Assembly (NCBI RefSeq): GCF_905171775.1
Contig: NC_053490.1
Location: forward strand, 523,556,827 to 523,620,826
Length of the DNA stretch: 64,000 nt
Direction of reading: 5' to 3'
Source of the DNA: Rana temporaria
Taxonomy: Eukaryota > Chordata > Amphibia > Anura > Ranidae
How positions within the stretch are numbered: the stretch's first letter is position 1; each line of letters opens with the position of its first letter. Below, piece by piece: positions 42,360-54,672 of the stretch. Under the pieces are notes generated by a model. It searched no databases. It saw only the letters and a list, made by a program, of their open reading frames with translations, and was not told the DNA's origin. The translations under genes were made by a program, and so were the position numbers.

Positions 42360-44130
42360 CTCCTGCCCGCTGTACAACAAAAAAAGAAACTGCACACTGA
42401 TGGATGTGATTGGACAATGAAAGAGAAGCAGCGCGCTGATAGATGTAACTGGACAGTGAAAGAGAAGAAGCACACTGATAGATGCAATTGGACAATGAAA
42501 AAGAAGCAGCGCACAGATGGATGTGATTGGGCAATGAAAGAGAAGCAGCGCACAGATAAAAGGGGATTGGACAATGAAAAAGAGAAGAAACACACTGATA
42601 GAAGTGATTGGACAATAAAAGAGAAGTATCACACAGATGGATGTGATTGGGCAATGAAATGGAAGCAGCATGCTGATGGCTGTAACTGGACAGTTAAAGA
42701 GAAGCAGCATACAGATGGATGCAATTTGACAAGGAAAGAGAAGCAGCACACTGATGGGATGCGAATGGACAGCGAAAGAGAAGCAGCACACTGATGGGAT
42801 GTGAATGGACAGTGAAAGAAAAGCAGCACACTGATGGGATGTGAATGGACAGTGAAAGAGAAGCAGCACACTGATGGGATGTAAATGGACAGTAAAAGAA
42901 GCAGCACACTGATGGGATGTAAATGGACAGTAAAAGAGAAGCAGCACACTGATGGGATGTAAATGGACAGTAAAAGAGAAGCAGCACACTGATGGGATGT
43001 AAATGGACAGTAAAAGCAGCACACTGATGGGATGTGAATGGACAGTGAAAGAGAAGCAGCACACTGATGGAATGTAAATGGACAGTGAAAGAGAAGCAGC
43101 ACACTGATGGGATGCGAATGGACAGTGAAAGAGAAGCAGCACACTGATGGGATGTGAATGGAGAGTGAAAGAGAAGCAGCACACTGATGGGATGTAAATG
43201 GACAGTGAAAGAGAAGCAGCACACTGATGGGATGTGAATGGACAGTGAAAGAGAAGCAGCACACTGATGGGATGTAAATGGACAGTGAAAGAGAAGCAGC
43301 ACACCGATGGGATGTGAATGGACAGTGAAAGAGAAGCAGCACACTGATGGGATGCGAATGGACAGTGAAAGAGAAGCAGCACACTGATGGGATGTGAATG
43401 GAGAGTGAAAGAGAAGCAGCACACTGATGGGATGTAAATGGACAGTGAAAGAGAAGCAGCACACTGATGGGATGTGAATGGAGAGTGAAAGAGAAGCAGC
43501 ACACTGATGGGATGTAAATGGACAGTGAAAGAGAAGCAGCACACCGATGGGATGTGAATGGACAGTGAAAGAGAAGCAGCACACTGATGGGATGTGAATG
43601 GACAGTGAAAGAGAAGCAGCACACTGATGGGATGTGAATGGACAGTGAAAGAGAAGCAGCACACTGATGGGATGCGAATGGACAGTGAAAGAGAAGCAGC
43701 ACACTGATGGGATGTGAATGGAATTATTAAAGAGAAGCAGCACACTGATGGGATGTGAATGGACAGTGAAAGAGAAGCAGCACACTGATGGAATGTAAAT
43801 GGACAGTGAAAGAGAAGCAGCACACTGATGGAATGTAAATGGACAGTGAAAGAGAAGCAGCACACTGATGGAATGCGAATGGACAGTGAAAGAGAAGCAG
43901 CACACTGATGGGATGTGAATGGAGAGTGAAAGAGAAGCAGCACACTGATGGGATGTAAATGGACAGTGAAAGAGAAGCAGCACACTGATGGGATGTGAAT
44001 GGACAGTGAAAGAGAAGCAGCACACTGATGGGATGTGAATGGACAGTGAAAGAGAAGCAGCACACTGATGGGATGTGAATGGACAGTGAAAGAGAAGCAG
44101 CACACTGATGGATGCAATTGCACCGTAAAA
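42360..44130. repeat. 40-bp minisatellite (about 44 copies)
   Basis: Unit AGCAGCACACTGATGGGATG plus TGAATGGACAGTGAAAGAGA, period 40 bp. Copies from about 42740 rightward are almost identical, while 42400-42740 holds older diverged copies. Higher-order patterns are visible (GTAAATG, GTGAATG and GCGAATG variants). It lies about 200 bp beyond the splice donor of exon 3. The 350-670-residue open frames across it are artefacts, since 40 is not a multiple of 3 and all frames cycle. Confidence 0.97.
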
Positions 44131-44333
44131 GAGAATCCTGCAAAGCCTGGGCACCCACCATGGACACTATCGGCAATATTAGCATTTGTGTGTTGCCTTC
44201 TCAGAGTGCTCCACAATCCAAAACATAATGATAGTTTATCATCAAACCTCGATGGACTCTCGTTTGTCTACAGTAGGCCCATTAGAGCGTAAGCTCCTCT
44301 GCCGCAGAGGTTTATGAGAACAGAAGTCCATAC

Positions 44334-44521
44334 CTGTACTGGAACTTGTCCATGGCGCTGGACATGTGTTTGGGGTAGTTGTCACAGATGTACAGGTTGT
44401 GGTCATTCTCGGGCACCAGGTCCACGTCGTGCAGGATGAGACAGTCCCAGTCGTCGTAGCGCAGGGCTTCTCGGACGCCGATATTCAGAAGCTTCGCCCG
44501 ATTAAACGTGGCGTTCCCGGC
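44334..44521 (-). CDS. b4galt3: B4GALT3-like coding exon 3 (188 bp): DVD metal-binding region
   Basis: This exon carries the nucleotide-sugar and metal-binding core. The acceptor is tcttgccag and the donor is CAGTACAG|gtatgg. The peptide starts AGNATFNRAKLLN, continues GVREALRYDDWDC and LILHDVDLVPENDHNLY, and ends AMDKFQY plus a split serine codon. The DVD triad includes an aspartate that binds manganese in this family. It joins in phase to the upstream exon (phase 0) and to the downstream exon (phase 2). The length of 188 bp is the family's usual exon size. A 40-bp minisatellite begins about 200 bp downstream of its donor in the giant intron. A 30-bp minisatellite lies about 460 bp upstream of its acceptor. 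Confidence 0.95.
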
Positions 44522-44866
44522 CTGGCAAGACAAATGCAGCGCTTAGCGAGTAAATGGAAGAAAATCTGTCTTCTGCAGTAATAACAGCGGTAACTATTTC
44601 ACGGATCATTACAAGCCGCGGCAGCCGACGCCACGCGCCCAGAGAGAAAGAGACCAGACCGCAAAGTTATTACTCTTACTGGGACTCCTCACAGCAACAC
44701 GGAAAGTAAAAAAAAACGTTTATCATTGTCTTAAATGAGCAGTTAAAGCGACCAAGCTATAAAAAGTGAAAGAGTTTTCTATTCCCCCCCATGTATTGCA
44801 AGGATTACAGCAAACTTCACTGCAGATTCATACCTGCTTCTGTCCTGTACTGTATAAAAAAACACT

Positions 44867-44905
44867 ATATTTTCAAAAGTATTGGGACACCTGCATTTAC
44901 ACACA
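44867..44905. mobile_element. Tc1 terminal repeat fragment
   Basis: CTATATTTTCAAAAGTATTG and GGGACACCTGCATTTACAC match the terminus at 34633 and nothing else follows. Confidence 0.6.
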
Positions 44906-44909
44906 CATT

Positions 44910-44969
<60 letters not shown>

Positions 44970-44985
44970 AGAGACACACATCCAG

Positions 44986-45920
44986 ACAGAGAGAGAGATG
45001 GCGACACACATCCAGACAGAGAGAGAGAGATGGCGACACACATCCAGAGAGAGATGGCGACACACATCCAGACAGAGAGAGAGAGATGGCGACACACATC
45101 CAGACAGAGAGAGAGAGATGGCGACACACATCCAGACAGACAGAGAGAGATGGCGACACACATCCAGACAGAGAGAGAGAGATGGCGACACACATCCAGA
45201 CAGAGAGAGAGAGATGGCGACACACATCCAGACAGAGAGAGAGATGGCGACACACATCCAGACAGAGAGAGAGATGGCGACACACATCCAGACAGAGAGA
45301 GAGATGGCGACACACATCCAGACAGAGAGAGAGATGGCGACACACATCCAGACAGAGAGAGAGATGGCGACACACATCCAGACAGAGAGAGAGATGGCGA
45401 CACACATCCAGACAGAGAGAGAGATGGCGACACACATCCAGACAGAGAGAGAGATGGCGACACACATCCAGACAGAGAGAGAGATGGCGACACACATCCA
45501 GACAGAGAGAGAGATGGCGACACACATCCAGACAGAGAGAGAGATGGCGACACACATCCAGACAGAGAGAGAGATGGCGACACACATCCAGACAGAGAGA
45601 GAGATGGCGACACACATCCAGACAGAGAGAGAGATGGCGACACACATCCAGACAGAGAGAGAGATGGCGACACACATCCAGACAGAGAGAGAGAGATGGC
45701 GACACACATCCAGACAGAGAGAGAGATGGCGACACACATCCAGACAGAGAGAGAGATGGCGACACACATCCAGACAGAGAGAGAGATGGCGACACACATC
45801 CAGACAGAGAGAGAGATGGCGACACACATCCAGACAGAGAGAGAGAGATCGAGACACACATCCAGACAGAGAGAGATCGAGACACACATCGAGACAGAGA
45901 GAGATCGAGACACACATCGA
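44986..45920. repeat. 30-bp minisatellite (about 31 copies)
   Basis: Unit GATGGCGACACACATCCAGA plus CAGAGAGAGA. Occasional 32- or 22-bp units differ only in GA count, so replication slippage acts inside a larger unit. Preceded by (TA)n at 44910-44966. It lies between exons 2 and 3. Confidence 0.97.
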
Positions 45921-45929
45921 GACAGAGCT

Positions 45930-46487
45930 AGGTGGCGCTTCCGTAGATTTACGTGAGGAATATGCAAATTAGGTAGATACGCCAATTCAAAAACATACGT
46001 CCGCCCGGCGCATTTTTTTACGTCGTTTGCGTAAGGCTTTTTCCGGCGTAAAGTTACCCCTCATAAAGCAGGGGTAAGTCATGTTAGGTATGGACGTCGG
46101 AAACACACCAATAGCGTCGTATTTTACGTCGTTTACGCAAGTCGTTCGCGAATAGGGCTGTACGTAAGTTACGTTCACGTCGAAAGCATTGACAGTTTGC
46201 GGCGTAATTTGGAGCATGCGCACTTGGAAACGTTCACGGACGGCGCATGCGCCGTTCGTAAAAAACGTCAAATACGTGGGGTCACAAGTAATTTAAATAA
46301 AACACGCCCACATCATCCACATTTGAATTAGGCGGGCTTACGCCGACACATTTACACTACGCCGCCGTAACTTAGGGCGCAAGTTCTTTCTGAATACGGA
46401 ACTTGCGCCCTAAGTTACGACGGCGTAATGTATCTGGGATACGTTACGCCCGCCGATAGATACACAATTGTATCTGAATCCGGGCCA
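45930..46487. mobile_element. Degraded palindromic MITE
   Basis: Shares TACGCCGCCGTAACTTAG and its reverse CTAAGTTACGACGGCGTA (46359-46425) with 53957-54672. Ends not sharply defined. Confidence 0.6.
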
Positions 46488-46489
46488 TT

Positions 46490-46834
46490 GTGTTTTTGTT
46501 TCTCAAAAATATGTAGAATAATACATATTGGCCTAAAACTGATAAAGAAATTCGATATTTTTTAAAATTTTGGGGATATTTATTATAGCAAAAAAAAAAA
46601 AAATTTTCCAAAATGGTCTCTTTTGTTTATAGCGCAAAAAAACCCCCAAAAAAACAAAAAAAAAACGCAGAGATGATCAAACACCACCAAAAGAAAGCTC
46701 CAAAAAGGACGTCAATTTTGTTTGGGTACAACGTCGCACAACTGCGCAATTGTTAGTTAAAGCGACGCAGTGCTGTATTGCAAAAAAATGGCCTGGGTCA
46801 TTAAGGGGGTCAAATCCTTTCCGGGGCTGAAGTG
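46490..46834. mobile_element. Fragment of the CCACTTAAG family, reverse orientation
   Basis: Holds GGGGATATTTATTATAGC, CACCAAAAGAAAGCTCC and terminal CCGGGGCTGAAGTGG before TTAA (46835-46838). The other end is missing. Confidence 0.75.
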
Positions 46835-46845
46835 GTTAAGGTTGC

Positions 46846-47328
46846 CTACTCCCAGAGGCGGCTCTAGGCTTTGTAAGGCCTTAGGCAAAACTTGACATGG
46901 GGCGCCACTCACACCCATGATGGGGAAAAAGACAAGGACAGGAGCCTCTTCCCCACAACCCTGGCCGGTGGTTGTGAGGGTCTGCGGGCAGGGGGGGCTT
47001 ATCCGAATCTGGAAGCCCCCTTTAACAAGATGGCCCCCCAGATCCTGCTCTTTAATAACTAAGCGGCAGGGGCCACCAGGTGAACCCGCCCCCTTGTGAC
47101 GTCATTAACTGAAGGGAATGCTGGGTCATTGACGTCACAAGGGGTGGTGTCACCGATATTCACTTGTTAGGGACACTGGCGGCCCCACTCCTAAGTCAGG
47201 GCTCTTAATGCTGCCTGAGCACAGCAGCGTTAAGGTCCCCTGTCCCTCAAAACGGATGTAATGCATTGGGTGAGTTAGGTTAGACCCCTCTGAGTGCGAG
47301 GCCTTAGGCGACCGCCTAATTTGCCCAA
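46846..47328. mobile_element. Probable hAT-derived remnant (GGCGGCTCTAGG)
   Basis: Begins CAGAGGCGGCTCTAGGCTTT and ends with GGCCTTAGGCGACCGCCTAA; the CTTAGGC words are inverted relatives. It contains a TTCCCCACAACCCTGGCC segment similar to 31485-31550. Termini and duplication unclear. Confidence 0.45.
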
Positions 47329-47332
47329 TTAA

Positions 47333-48339
47333 CCACTAAAGGACCGGACCAATATGCTGCTAAATGACCCAAGGGGTTTTTACAATTCGGCACTGCGTCG
47401 CTTTAACAGACAATTGCGCGGTCGTGCGACGTGGCTCCCAAACAAAATTGGCGTCCTTTTTTCCCCACAAATAGAGCTTTCTTTTGGCGTTATTTGATCA
47501 CCTCTGCGGTTTTTATTTTTTGCGCGAAAACAGAGTGACAATTTTGAAAAAAAATCAATATTTTTTAATTTTTGCTATAATAAATATCCCCCAAAAACAT
47601 AAAAAATTTTCCTCAGTTTAGGCCGATACGTATTCTTCTACCTATTTTTGGTAAAAAAAAAAAAAAAAAAAAATCGCAATAATCGTTTATCGGTTGGTTT
47701 GCGCAAAATTTATAGCGTTTACAAAATAGGGGATAGTTTTATTGCATTTTTATTATTTTTCTTTTTTTTTACTTCTAATGGCGGCGATCAGCGTTTTCTT
47801 TCGTGACTGCGACATTATGGCGGACACTTCGGACAATTTTGACACATTTTTGGGACCATTGTCATTTTCACAGCCAAAAAATGCATTTAAATTGCATTGT
47901 TTATTGAGAAAATGACAGTTGCAGTTTGGGAGTTAACCACAGGGGGCGCTGTAGGAGTTAGGGTTCACCTAGTGTGTGTTTACACAGTTGTAAACACACA
48001 CTAGGTGAACCCTAACTCCTACAGCGCCCCCTGTGGTTAACTCCCAAACTGCAACTGTCATTTTCACAATAAACAATGCAATGCAAGGGGGGTGCGGCTG
48101 TAGGTCTGACGTCATCGATCGTGTCTCCCTATAAAAGGGATCACTCGATCGATGCAGCCGCCACAGTGAAGCACGGGGAAGCCGTGTTTACATACGGCTC
48201 TCCCCGCTTTTCAGCTCCGGGGAGCGATCGCGACGAAGTGGCTATAAACGAATAGGCGTGCCGTCGTCCCGGATCGCTCCAATGTGCCTGTACGTGCCAT
48301 TCTGCCGACGTACATCTACATGCGGCGGGCGGGAAGCGG
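47333..48339. mobile_element. TTAA-flanked element, CCACTTAAG family, with palindrome
   Basis: TTAA at 47329-47332 and 48340-48343; ends CCACTAAAGGACCGG and GGGCGGGAAGCGG. Colinear with the copy at 14264-15221 except for an inverted duplication at 47893-48080. Confidence 0.85.
47893..48080. repeat. 92-bp inverted duplication
   Basis: Arms 47893-47984 and 47989-48080 are nearly perfect complements around a 4-bp centre (CAGT). They duplicate the element segment with AGTTAACCACAGGGGGCGCT. Confidence 0.93.
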
Positions 48340-48529
48340 TTAAAGAGCGCCTCTGCCTACTCCTGCTGTAGAGGGATATTCATATTTCATGTCTGAGGTT
48401 TACAATCACTCTAACTATTGGCATTCTGACCACCACTGTAAGGGGCACATATTTCACCGACCCCCTCCAGTGAATTGTGTTAGCAGGGGTACCCCGGGAC
48501 CTGAAAATTATTTCAAAATTCCTCTAAGG

Positions 48530-48641
48530 CAGGGGTCTCAAACTGGCAGACCTCCAGCTGTTGTGAAACTACAAGTCCCATGAGGGATGATGGGACTTGT
48601 AGTTTTGCAACAGCTGGAGGGCCGCCAGTTTGACATTACTG
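48530..48641. mobile_element. Small hAT-type MITE (112 bp)
   Basis: Ends CAGGGGTCTCAAACTGGC and GCCAGTTTGACATTACTG. Flanks CTCTAAGG (48522-48529) and CTCTAAAG (48642-48649) form an 8-bp duplication with one mismatch. The centre is a near-palindrome of CTACAAGTCCCATGAG type. Confidence 0.88.
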
Positions 48642-48823
48642 CTCTAAAGGTAAAAAAAAAAAAAAGTTGAGAAAGGCTGCTATAGACCACGAGAAGAGGA
48701 AAGGGTTACGATGACTCCGGAGAGCGAGTTTCTTGGTGGGCCGATACCCTTCTGATAAGGGTGGGGGGGGGGTTACCATAGGTGCCCACAGCAGCCCGTC
48801 TTGTGGGCTTCAATAAGGTAGAA

Positions 48824-48971
48824 CAGGGATCCTTAAACTACGGCCCTCCAGCTGTTGTAGAACTACACATCCCATGAGGCATTGTAACACACTGACATTC
48901 ACAGACATGACTAGGCATGATGGGAATTGTAGTTCCTGAACAACTGGAGGGCCATAGTTTGAAGACCCATG
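48824..48971. mobile_element. Small hAT-type MITE (148 bp)
   Basis: Ends CAGGGATCCTTAAACTACGG and CCATAGTTTGAAGACCCATG, with a perfect 8-bp duplication AGGTAGAA (48816-48823, 48972-48979). Related to the element at 48530. Confidence 0.92.
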
Positions 48972-49124
48972 AGGTAGAAGATGCTAATTTGGCCAAACGC
49001 CCGGAATGATCTGAAGCTCATCTCCAGGAGTTTCAGATCTGCAAACTGGAAGATTTTATATGGAAATAATTTCCTTGAAAACAAAGAATGATGTATATGA
49101 GACGGAGGAATATACAGATATTAA

Positions 49125-50084
49125 CCACTTAAGGACCGCCTCCTGCACATATACGTCGGCAGAACGGCACGGCTGAGCACAAGCACGTACCTGTACGTCC
49201 TCTAAGTGCCCAGCCATGGGTCGCGGGCGCGCGCCCACAACCTGGTCCGTGACCGCGGGACCCGATCGCCGATGGAGTCCAGCGATCGGTCCCCGGAGAT
49301 GAAGAACGAGGAAAGCTGTGTGTAAACAAACCTTCCCCGTTCTTCACTGTGGCGCCGTCATTGATCGTGTGTTCCCTGATATAATGAAGCACGATCAATG
49401 ACGTCACACGTCCAGCCCCGCCTCCTACAGTTAGAAACACAAATGAGGTCACACTTAACCACTTCAGCGCCCCCTAGTGGTTAACTCCCAAACTGCAATT
49501 GTCATTTTCACAGTAAACAATGCATTTGTATAGCATTTTTTTGCTGTGAAAATGACAATTGTCCCAAAAATGTGTCAAAATTGTCCGATGTGTCCGCCAT
49601 AATGTCGCGGTCACGAAAAAAATCGCCGCCATTAGTAGTAAAAAAAAAAAATATATAGATAAAAATGCAATAAAGCTATCCCCCATTTTGTAAACACTAT
49701 AAATTTTGCGCAAACCAATCGATAAACGCTTATTGCGATTTTTTAACCAAAAATAGGTAGAAGAATACTTATCGGCCTAAACTGAGGAAAAAAATATTTT
49801 TTTTTAATATATTTTTGGGGGGATATTTATTACAGCAAAAAGTTAAAAATATTGAATTTTTTTCAAAATTGTCGCTCTATTTTTGTTTATAGCGCAAAAA
49901 ATAAAAACCGCAGAGGTGATCAAATACCACCAAAAGAAAGCTCTATTTGTGGGGGAGAAAGAACGCCAATTTTGTTTGGGAGCCACGTCGCACGACCGCG
50001 CAATTGTCAGTTAAAGCGACGCAGTGCCGAATCGCAAGAACTGGCCGGGTCCTTTACCTGTATTTTGGTCCGGGTCTTAAGGGG
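49125..50084. mobile_element. TTAA-flanked element, CCACTTAAG family, inverted copy
   Basis: TTAA at 49121-49124 and 50085-50088. Begins CCACTTAAGGACCGCC and contains, in reverse, the same core as 14264-15221 over its full length. Confidence 0.87.
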
Positions 50085-50253
50085 TTAACCGCTTCAGCTC
50101 TCTCACCCGAGCACCCTTTATAGACCAGGACATTTTTTTAATTTCTGCTATTTTTGACAATAACTTTGACATTAACCACTTTACCGCCAGAAGATTTACC
50201 CCCATTCACGACCCCGCCATTTTTTTTGCAACATGGCACTGCGTTACTTTAAA

Positions 50254-50391
50254 GCAGAGTTCCACCCAAAAAAAGGAACTTCCGCTTTTCGGAACCCCCC
50301 CCCCCCCCCCTTTGGTGTCACATTTGGCAGGAAGGTGCAGATACTTGTAAAATACAGGTATTTGCACCCAATTCCAGGGAGACTCTCCCAC
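50254..50391. mobile_element. Fragment of the AGCAGAGTTCCACCC TTAA family
   Basis: Follows TTAA at 50250-50253; AGCAGAGTTCCACCC, a C-run, then CAGGTATTTGCACCCA. No right end: the Tc1 sequence begins directly after it. Confidence 0.65.
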
Positions 50392-50690
50392 GGGTGTCTT
50401 GTGACTTGTTAGTGTTACAAGGTCTCAGGTGTGAATGGGGAGCAGGTGTGTTAGATTTGGTGTTATCGCTCTCACTCTCTCATACTGGTCACTGGAAGTT
50501 CAACATGGCACCTCATGGCAAAGAACTCTCTGAGGATAAAAAAGAATTGTTGCTCTACATAAAGATGGCCGAGGCTATAAGAAGATTGCCAAGACCCTGA
50601 AACTGAGCTTCAGCACGGTGGCCAAAACCATACAGCGGTATAACAGGACAGGTTCCACTCAGAACAGGCCTCACCATGGTCCACCATAGA
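50392..50690 (+). pseudogene. Tc1-type transposase 5' fragment
   Basis: After a GTGACTTGTTAGTGTTACAA leader, the amino end of a Tc1 transposase is readable: MAPHGKELSEDKK, then a frameshift, then the helix-turn-helix-like segment AKTLKLSFSTVAKTIQRY in another frame. The sequence runs into an (AT)n tract at about 50700. It may belong to the same family as the fragments at 27740 and 55983. Confidence 0.8.
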
Positions 50691-50698
50691 AGATAGAG

Positions 50699-51515
<817 letters not shown>

Positions 51516-51723
51516 ATAATATATTTGGGGGGTTCCAAGTAATTTTCTAACAAAAAATATTGATTTTAACTTGTGAACAACAAATGTCAGAAATCGGCTG
51601 GGTCCAGAAGTGGTTGAAGATTCGGGGGCGTTGGCTCCTAGGGGTTAGCCAATGGGCCGGCCTGGATGTAGAGGGATGTGTTCTCCCAGACGGGGATAAA
51701 AATCACCCCAAGGGCGCCCTTAC
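51516..51723. other. Intron next to exon 2 with old TTAA-family fragment
   Basis: TCTAACAAAAAATATTGATTT and AACTTGTGAACAACAAATGT resemble 58570-58620. The donor side of exon 2 follows. Confidence 0.45.
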
Positions 51724-51959
51724 CTGGTGGACCACGAATATGGCGTAGTGCAGCTGCTGGCGCTGTAGGAGGGGGTGCAGGTAGTAGAGCAGCGTCTGCA
51801 GGTGGGGCTCGCGGCTGCGGTGCGGAATGATCACCGCCGTCCTGTATCGCCCGTAGCAGTGTTTAGGGCTGAAATATCCGCCGGGCTTCACATAGCGATT
51901 TTTCAGCTGAATCTTCTTCAGGCTCGGAATTCTGCTGAACGTTATCGTTAACGGACCAA
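51724..51959 (-). CDS. b4galt3: B4GALT3-like coding exon 2 (236 bp): start of the catalytic domain
   Basis: This exon encodes the start of the lumenal catalytic domain of a beta-1,4-galactosyltransferase, which adds galactose from UDP-galactose to terminal GlcNAc in the Golgi. On the minus strand it follows a pyrimidine-rich acceptor ending in CAG and ends at CAG|gtaagg. The peptide reads VGPLTITFS, then TAVIIPHRSREPHL and LHPLLQRQQLHYAIFVVHQ, all family hallmarks. The first codon is split (one base comes from the missing upstream exon) and the exon ends on a codon boundary, in phase with the exon at 44334-44521. The length of 236 bp equals the matching B4GALT1 exon as I recall it. VGP at the exon start, GVREALR in the next exon and GNEEN further on favour B4GALT3 over B4GALT1, 2 or 4. 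The family call is very secure; the paralogue call is an inference. Confidence 0.95.
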
Positions 51960-52640
51960 CTGAAAATGAAAAAACGTAAAAGACATATGAGAAACCCGAC
52001 ATGTATGGAAATAAGCAGAAAGAAATACACAAATAGGAGCGGTTTTATCTGCCTATGGATTTTTATTTCTGTCCATCCAGTCCTGAGATTAATGCAGCTC
52101 TGTCACACCATTAAGTCCTTTTCAGGCAGGAAATGAGACCCGATTTTCTCATCTGTAGTTCAGTTTGACCAACGGGTCTTCTTCCCTTGCCCAGCCTGTG
52201 GCCGTGCGGTGACGGAGCAGAGGTAAACTGCAGAGCTCATCTCTCTGCTCTCTCCTCCCAACAGCATGCTTCTTATTAAACACATGAAAACTGCAGTACA
52301 AATGAATGGCTCATTGTGTTGCTTCTCCCTCTCCAAGTCCTAGCTCTGCTGTACAGGGATTGCAAAAGGCGGATACCAAGTCACATTCAGGTACTTACCT
52401 CGTTTGCATAATGAGTACAGAGCTGGCTATCTCTATGACTAAGCTCCCTGCCACGAAATGCGTGAGTGGAATGACCTGGTTGGAGCGAGGCTGAGGTTGC
52501 TCCATTAGGAGTGGTGGCTCCAATTAAGTTGACGCTGCCGACATCACATCCAAAATGGAGGCGCGCAGCAGCAGTCGCCGAGGTTTTGGACGTCTACGCC
52601 AGGTGCCTCCAAACCTTCTAAAATAAAGGGCCAGTGTAAT
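51960..52640. other. Intron upstream of exon 2, no first exon seen
   Basis: Pyrimidine-rich acceptor tract on the minus strand, then unique-looking sequence. I searched for the membrane-anchor exon of the galactosyltransferase and did not find it here or further right. Confidence 0.4.
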
Positions 52641-52659
52641 GTCCTTCAGACTTTAGGGG

Positions 52660-53700
52660 AGCCGGTGACAGTGGGAGGAATAGTGCCCCATCATTGGCGA
52701 CAGTGGGAGGAATAGTGCCCCATCACTGGCGACAGTGGGAAGAATAGTGACCCATCATTGGCGACAGTGGGAAGAATACTGCCCCATCATTGGCGACAGT
52801 GGGAAGAATACTGCCCCATCATTGGCGACAGTGGGAGGAATAGTGCGCCATCATTGGCGACAGTGGGAGGAATAGTGTCCCATCATTGGCGACAGTGGGA
52901 GGAATAGTGTCCCATCATTGGCGACAGTGGGAGGAATAGTGCCCCATCACTGGCGACAGTGGGAAGAATAGTGACCCATCATTGGCGACAGTGGGAAGAA
53001 TACTGCCCCATCATTGGCGACAGTGGGAGGAATAGTGCGCCATCATTGGCGACAGTGGGAGGAATAGTGTCCCATCATTGGCGACAGTGGGAGGAATAGT
53101 GTCCCATCATTGGCGACAGTGGGAGGAATAGTGTCCCATCATTGGCGACAGTGGGAGGAATAGTGCCCCATCATTGGCGACAGTGGGAGGAATAGTGCCC
53201 CATCATTGGCGACAGTGGGAGGAATAGTGCCCCATCATTGGCGACAGTGGGAGGAATAGTGCCCCATCACTGGCGTCAGTAGGAAGAATAGTGTCCCATC
53301 ATTGGCGACAGTGGGAAGAATACTGCCCCATCATTGGCGACAGTGGGAGGAATAGTGTCCCATCATTGGCGTCAGTGGGAGGAATAGTGTCCCATCATTG
53401 GCGTCAGTGGGAGGAATAGTGTCCCATCATTGGCGACAGTGGGAAGAATAGTGTCCCATCATTGGCGACAGTGGGAAGAATAGTGTCCCATCATTGGCGA
53501 CAGTGGGAAGAATAGTGTCCCATCATTGGCGACAGTGGGAGGAATAGTGTCCCATCATTGGCGACAGTGGGAGGAATAGTGTCCCATCATTGGCGACAGT
53601 GGGAGGAATAGTGTCCCATCATTGGCGACAGTGGGAGGAATAGTGTCCCATCATTGGCGACAGTGGGAGGAATAGTGTCCCATCATTGGCGACAGTGGAA
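52660..53700. repeat. 32-bp minisatellite (about 32 copies)
   Basis: Unit CATTGGCGACAGTGGGAGGA plus ATAGTGCCCCAT. Variants (CACTGGCG, GGAAGAATACTG, GTGTCCCAT) recur in blocks: the order near 52700-52860 is repeated near 52920-53060. This indicates multi-unit duplications. Confidence 0.97.
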
Positions 53701-53956
53701 ATAATGGGGCTTCATCAATGTCAGTCAGGGGGGGGTTGGGTATCCCTAAGGGCCACCTCTGGCTTATGGGTCAGAGTTTGAAGACCACTGATCTACACAT
53801 GGGGGGTCTTTACAGGTAAATAAAATACATGAAATGCAGATACTGGATAATCTTATGGAAAGATTTGTATTGTAATACACGGTCTGGGGACAGGATCTCT
53901 CAGAGCCCCCCCAGGAAATATCAGAGGTGTCATTATGTGTAACTATGACTCTTATA

Positions 53957-54672
53957 GCTAGATTCAGAGAGGGCGTCCTAACTTTGCGGCGGCGTAGCGT
54001 ATCGTGTTTACACTACGCCGCCATAAGTTAGGGAGGCAAGTACATGATTCACAAAGTACTTGCCTGCTAAGTTACGGCGGCGTAGCGAAAATCGGGCGGG
54101 CGTAATGGCGCCTAATTCAAATTTAGCTGAGGGGGCGTGTTTTATGTTAATGAGGCTTGACCTGACGTAATTGACGTATTTTACGAACGGCGCATTCGCC
54201 GTCCACCTACATATCCCAGTGTGCATTGCGGCAAATTACGCCGCACGGTCCTACTAATTTCGACGTGGACGTAAATTACGTAAAACCCTATTCACGGACG
54301 ACTTACGCAAACGGCGTAAAATTTTTACATTTCGATGCGGGAATGGCGGCCATACTTAACATTACTATTCCAGCTATTTGATGGAATAACTTTAGGCCTG
54401 ATAATGCGTTACGTAAACGGCGTATCTGTACTGCGTCGGCCGGGCTTACGTTCGTGAATAGGCGTATCTAGCGATTTACATATTCTACGCCGACCGCAAT
54501 GGAAGCGCCACCTAGCGGTCAGCCTAAATATTGCACCCCAAGATAGGACGGCGCAAGCCGTCGTATCTTAGATAGGTTTAAGTGTATCTCTGTTTGAGAT
54601 TCTGAACGTAGATTCTGAGTTAGGTCGGCGTATCTCCTGATACGCCGACCTAACTCTCTCTGAATCTAGCTA
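53957..54672. mobile_element. Palindromic MITE (TAGCTAGATTCAGAGAG ends)
   Basis: Ends TAGCTAGATTCAGAGAG and CTCTCTGAATCTAGCTA are inverted repeats. Inside, ACTACGCCGCCATAAGTTAG pairs with AAGTTACGGCGGCGTAG. Same family as 15597-22289. Confidence 0.83.

Noticed and set aside
42195..44216. Open frames of 350-670 residues on both strands
   Set aside because: They arise from a 40-bp minisatellite without stop codons; the same peptide words recur in every frame and there is no start context or domain.
44766..45985. Several 280-400 residue open frames
   Set aside because: Artefacts of the 30-bp GATGGCGACACACATCCAGA minisatellite and the (TA)n tract.
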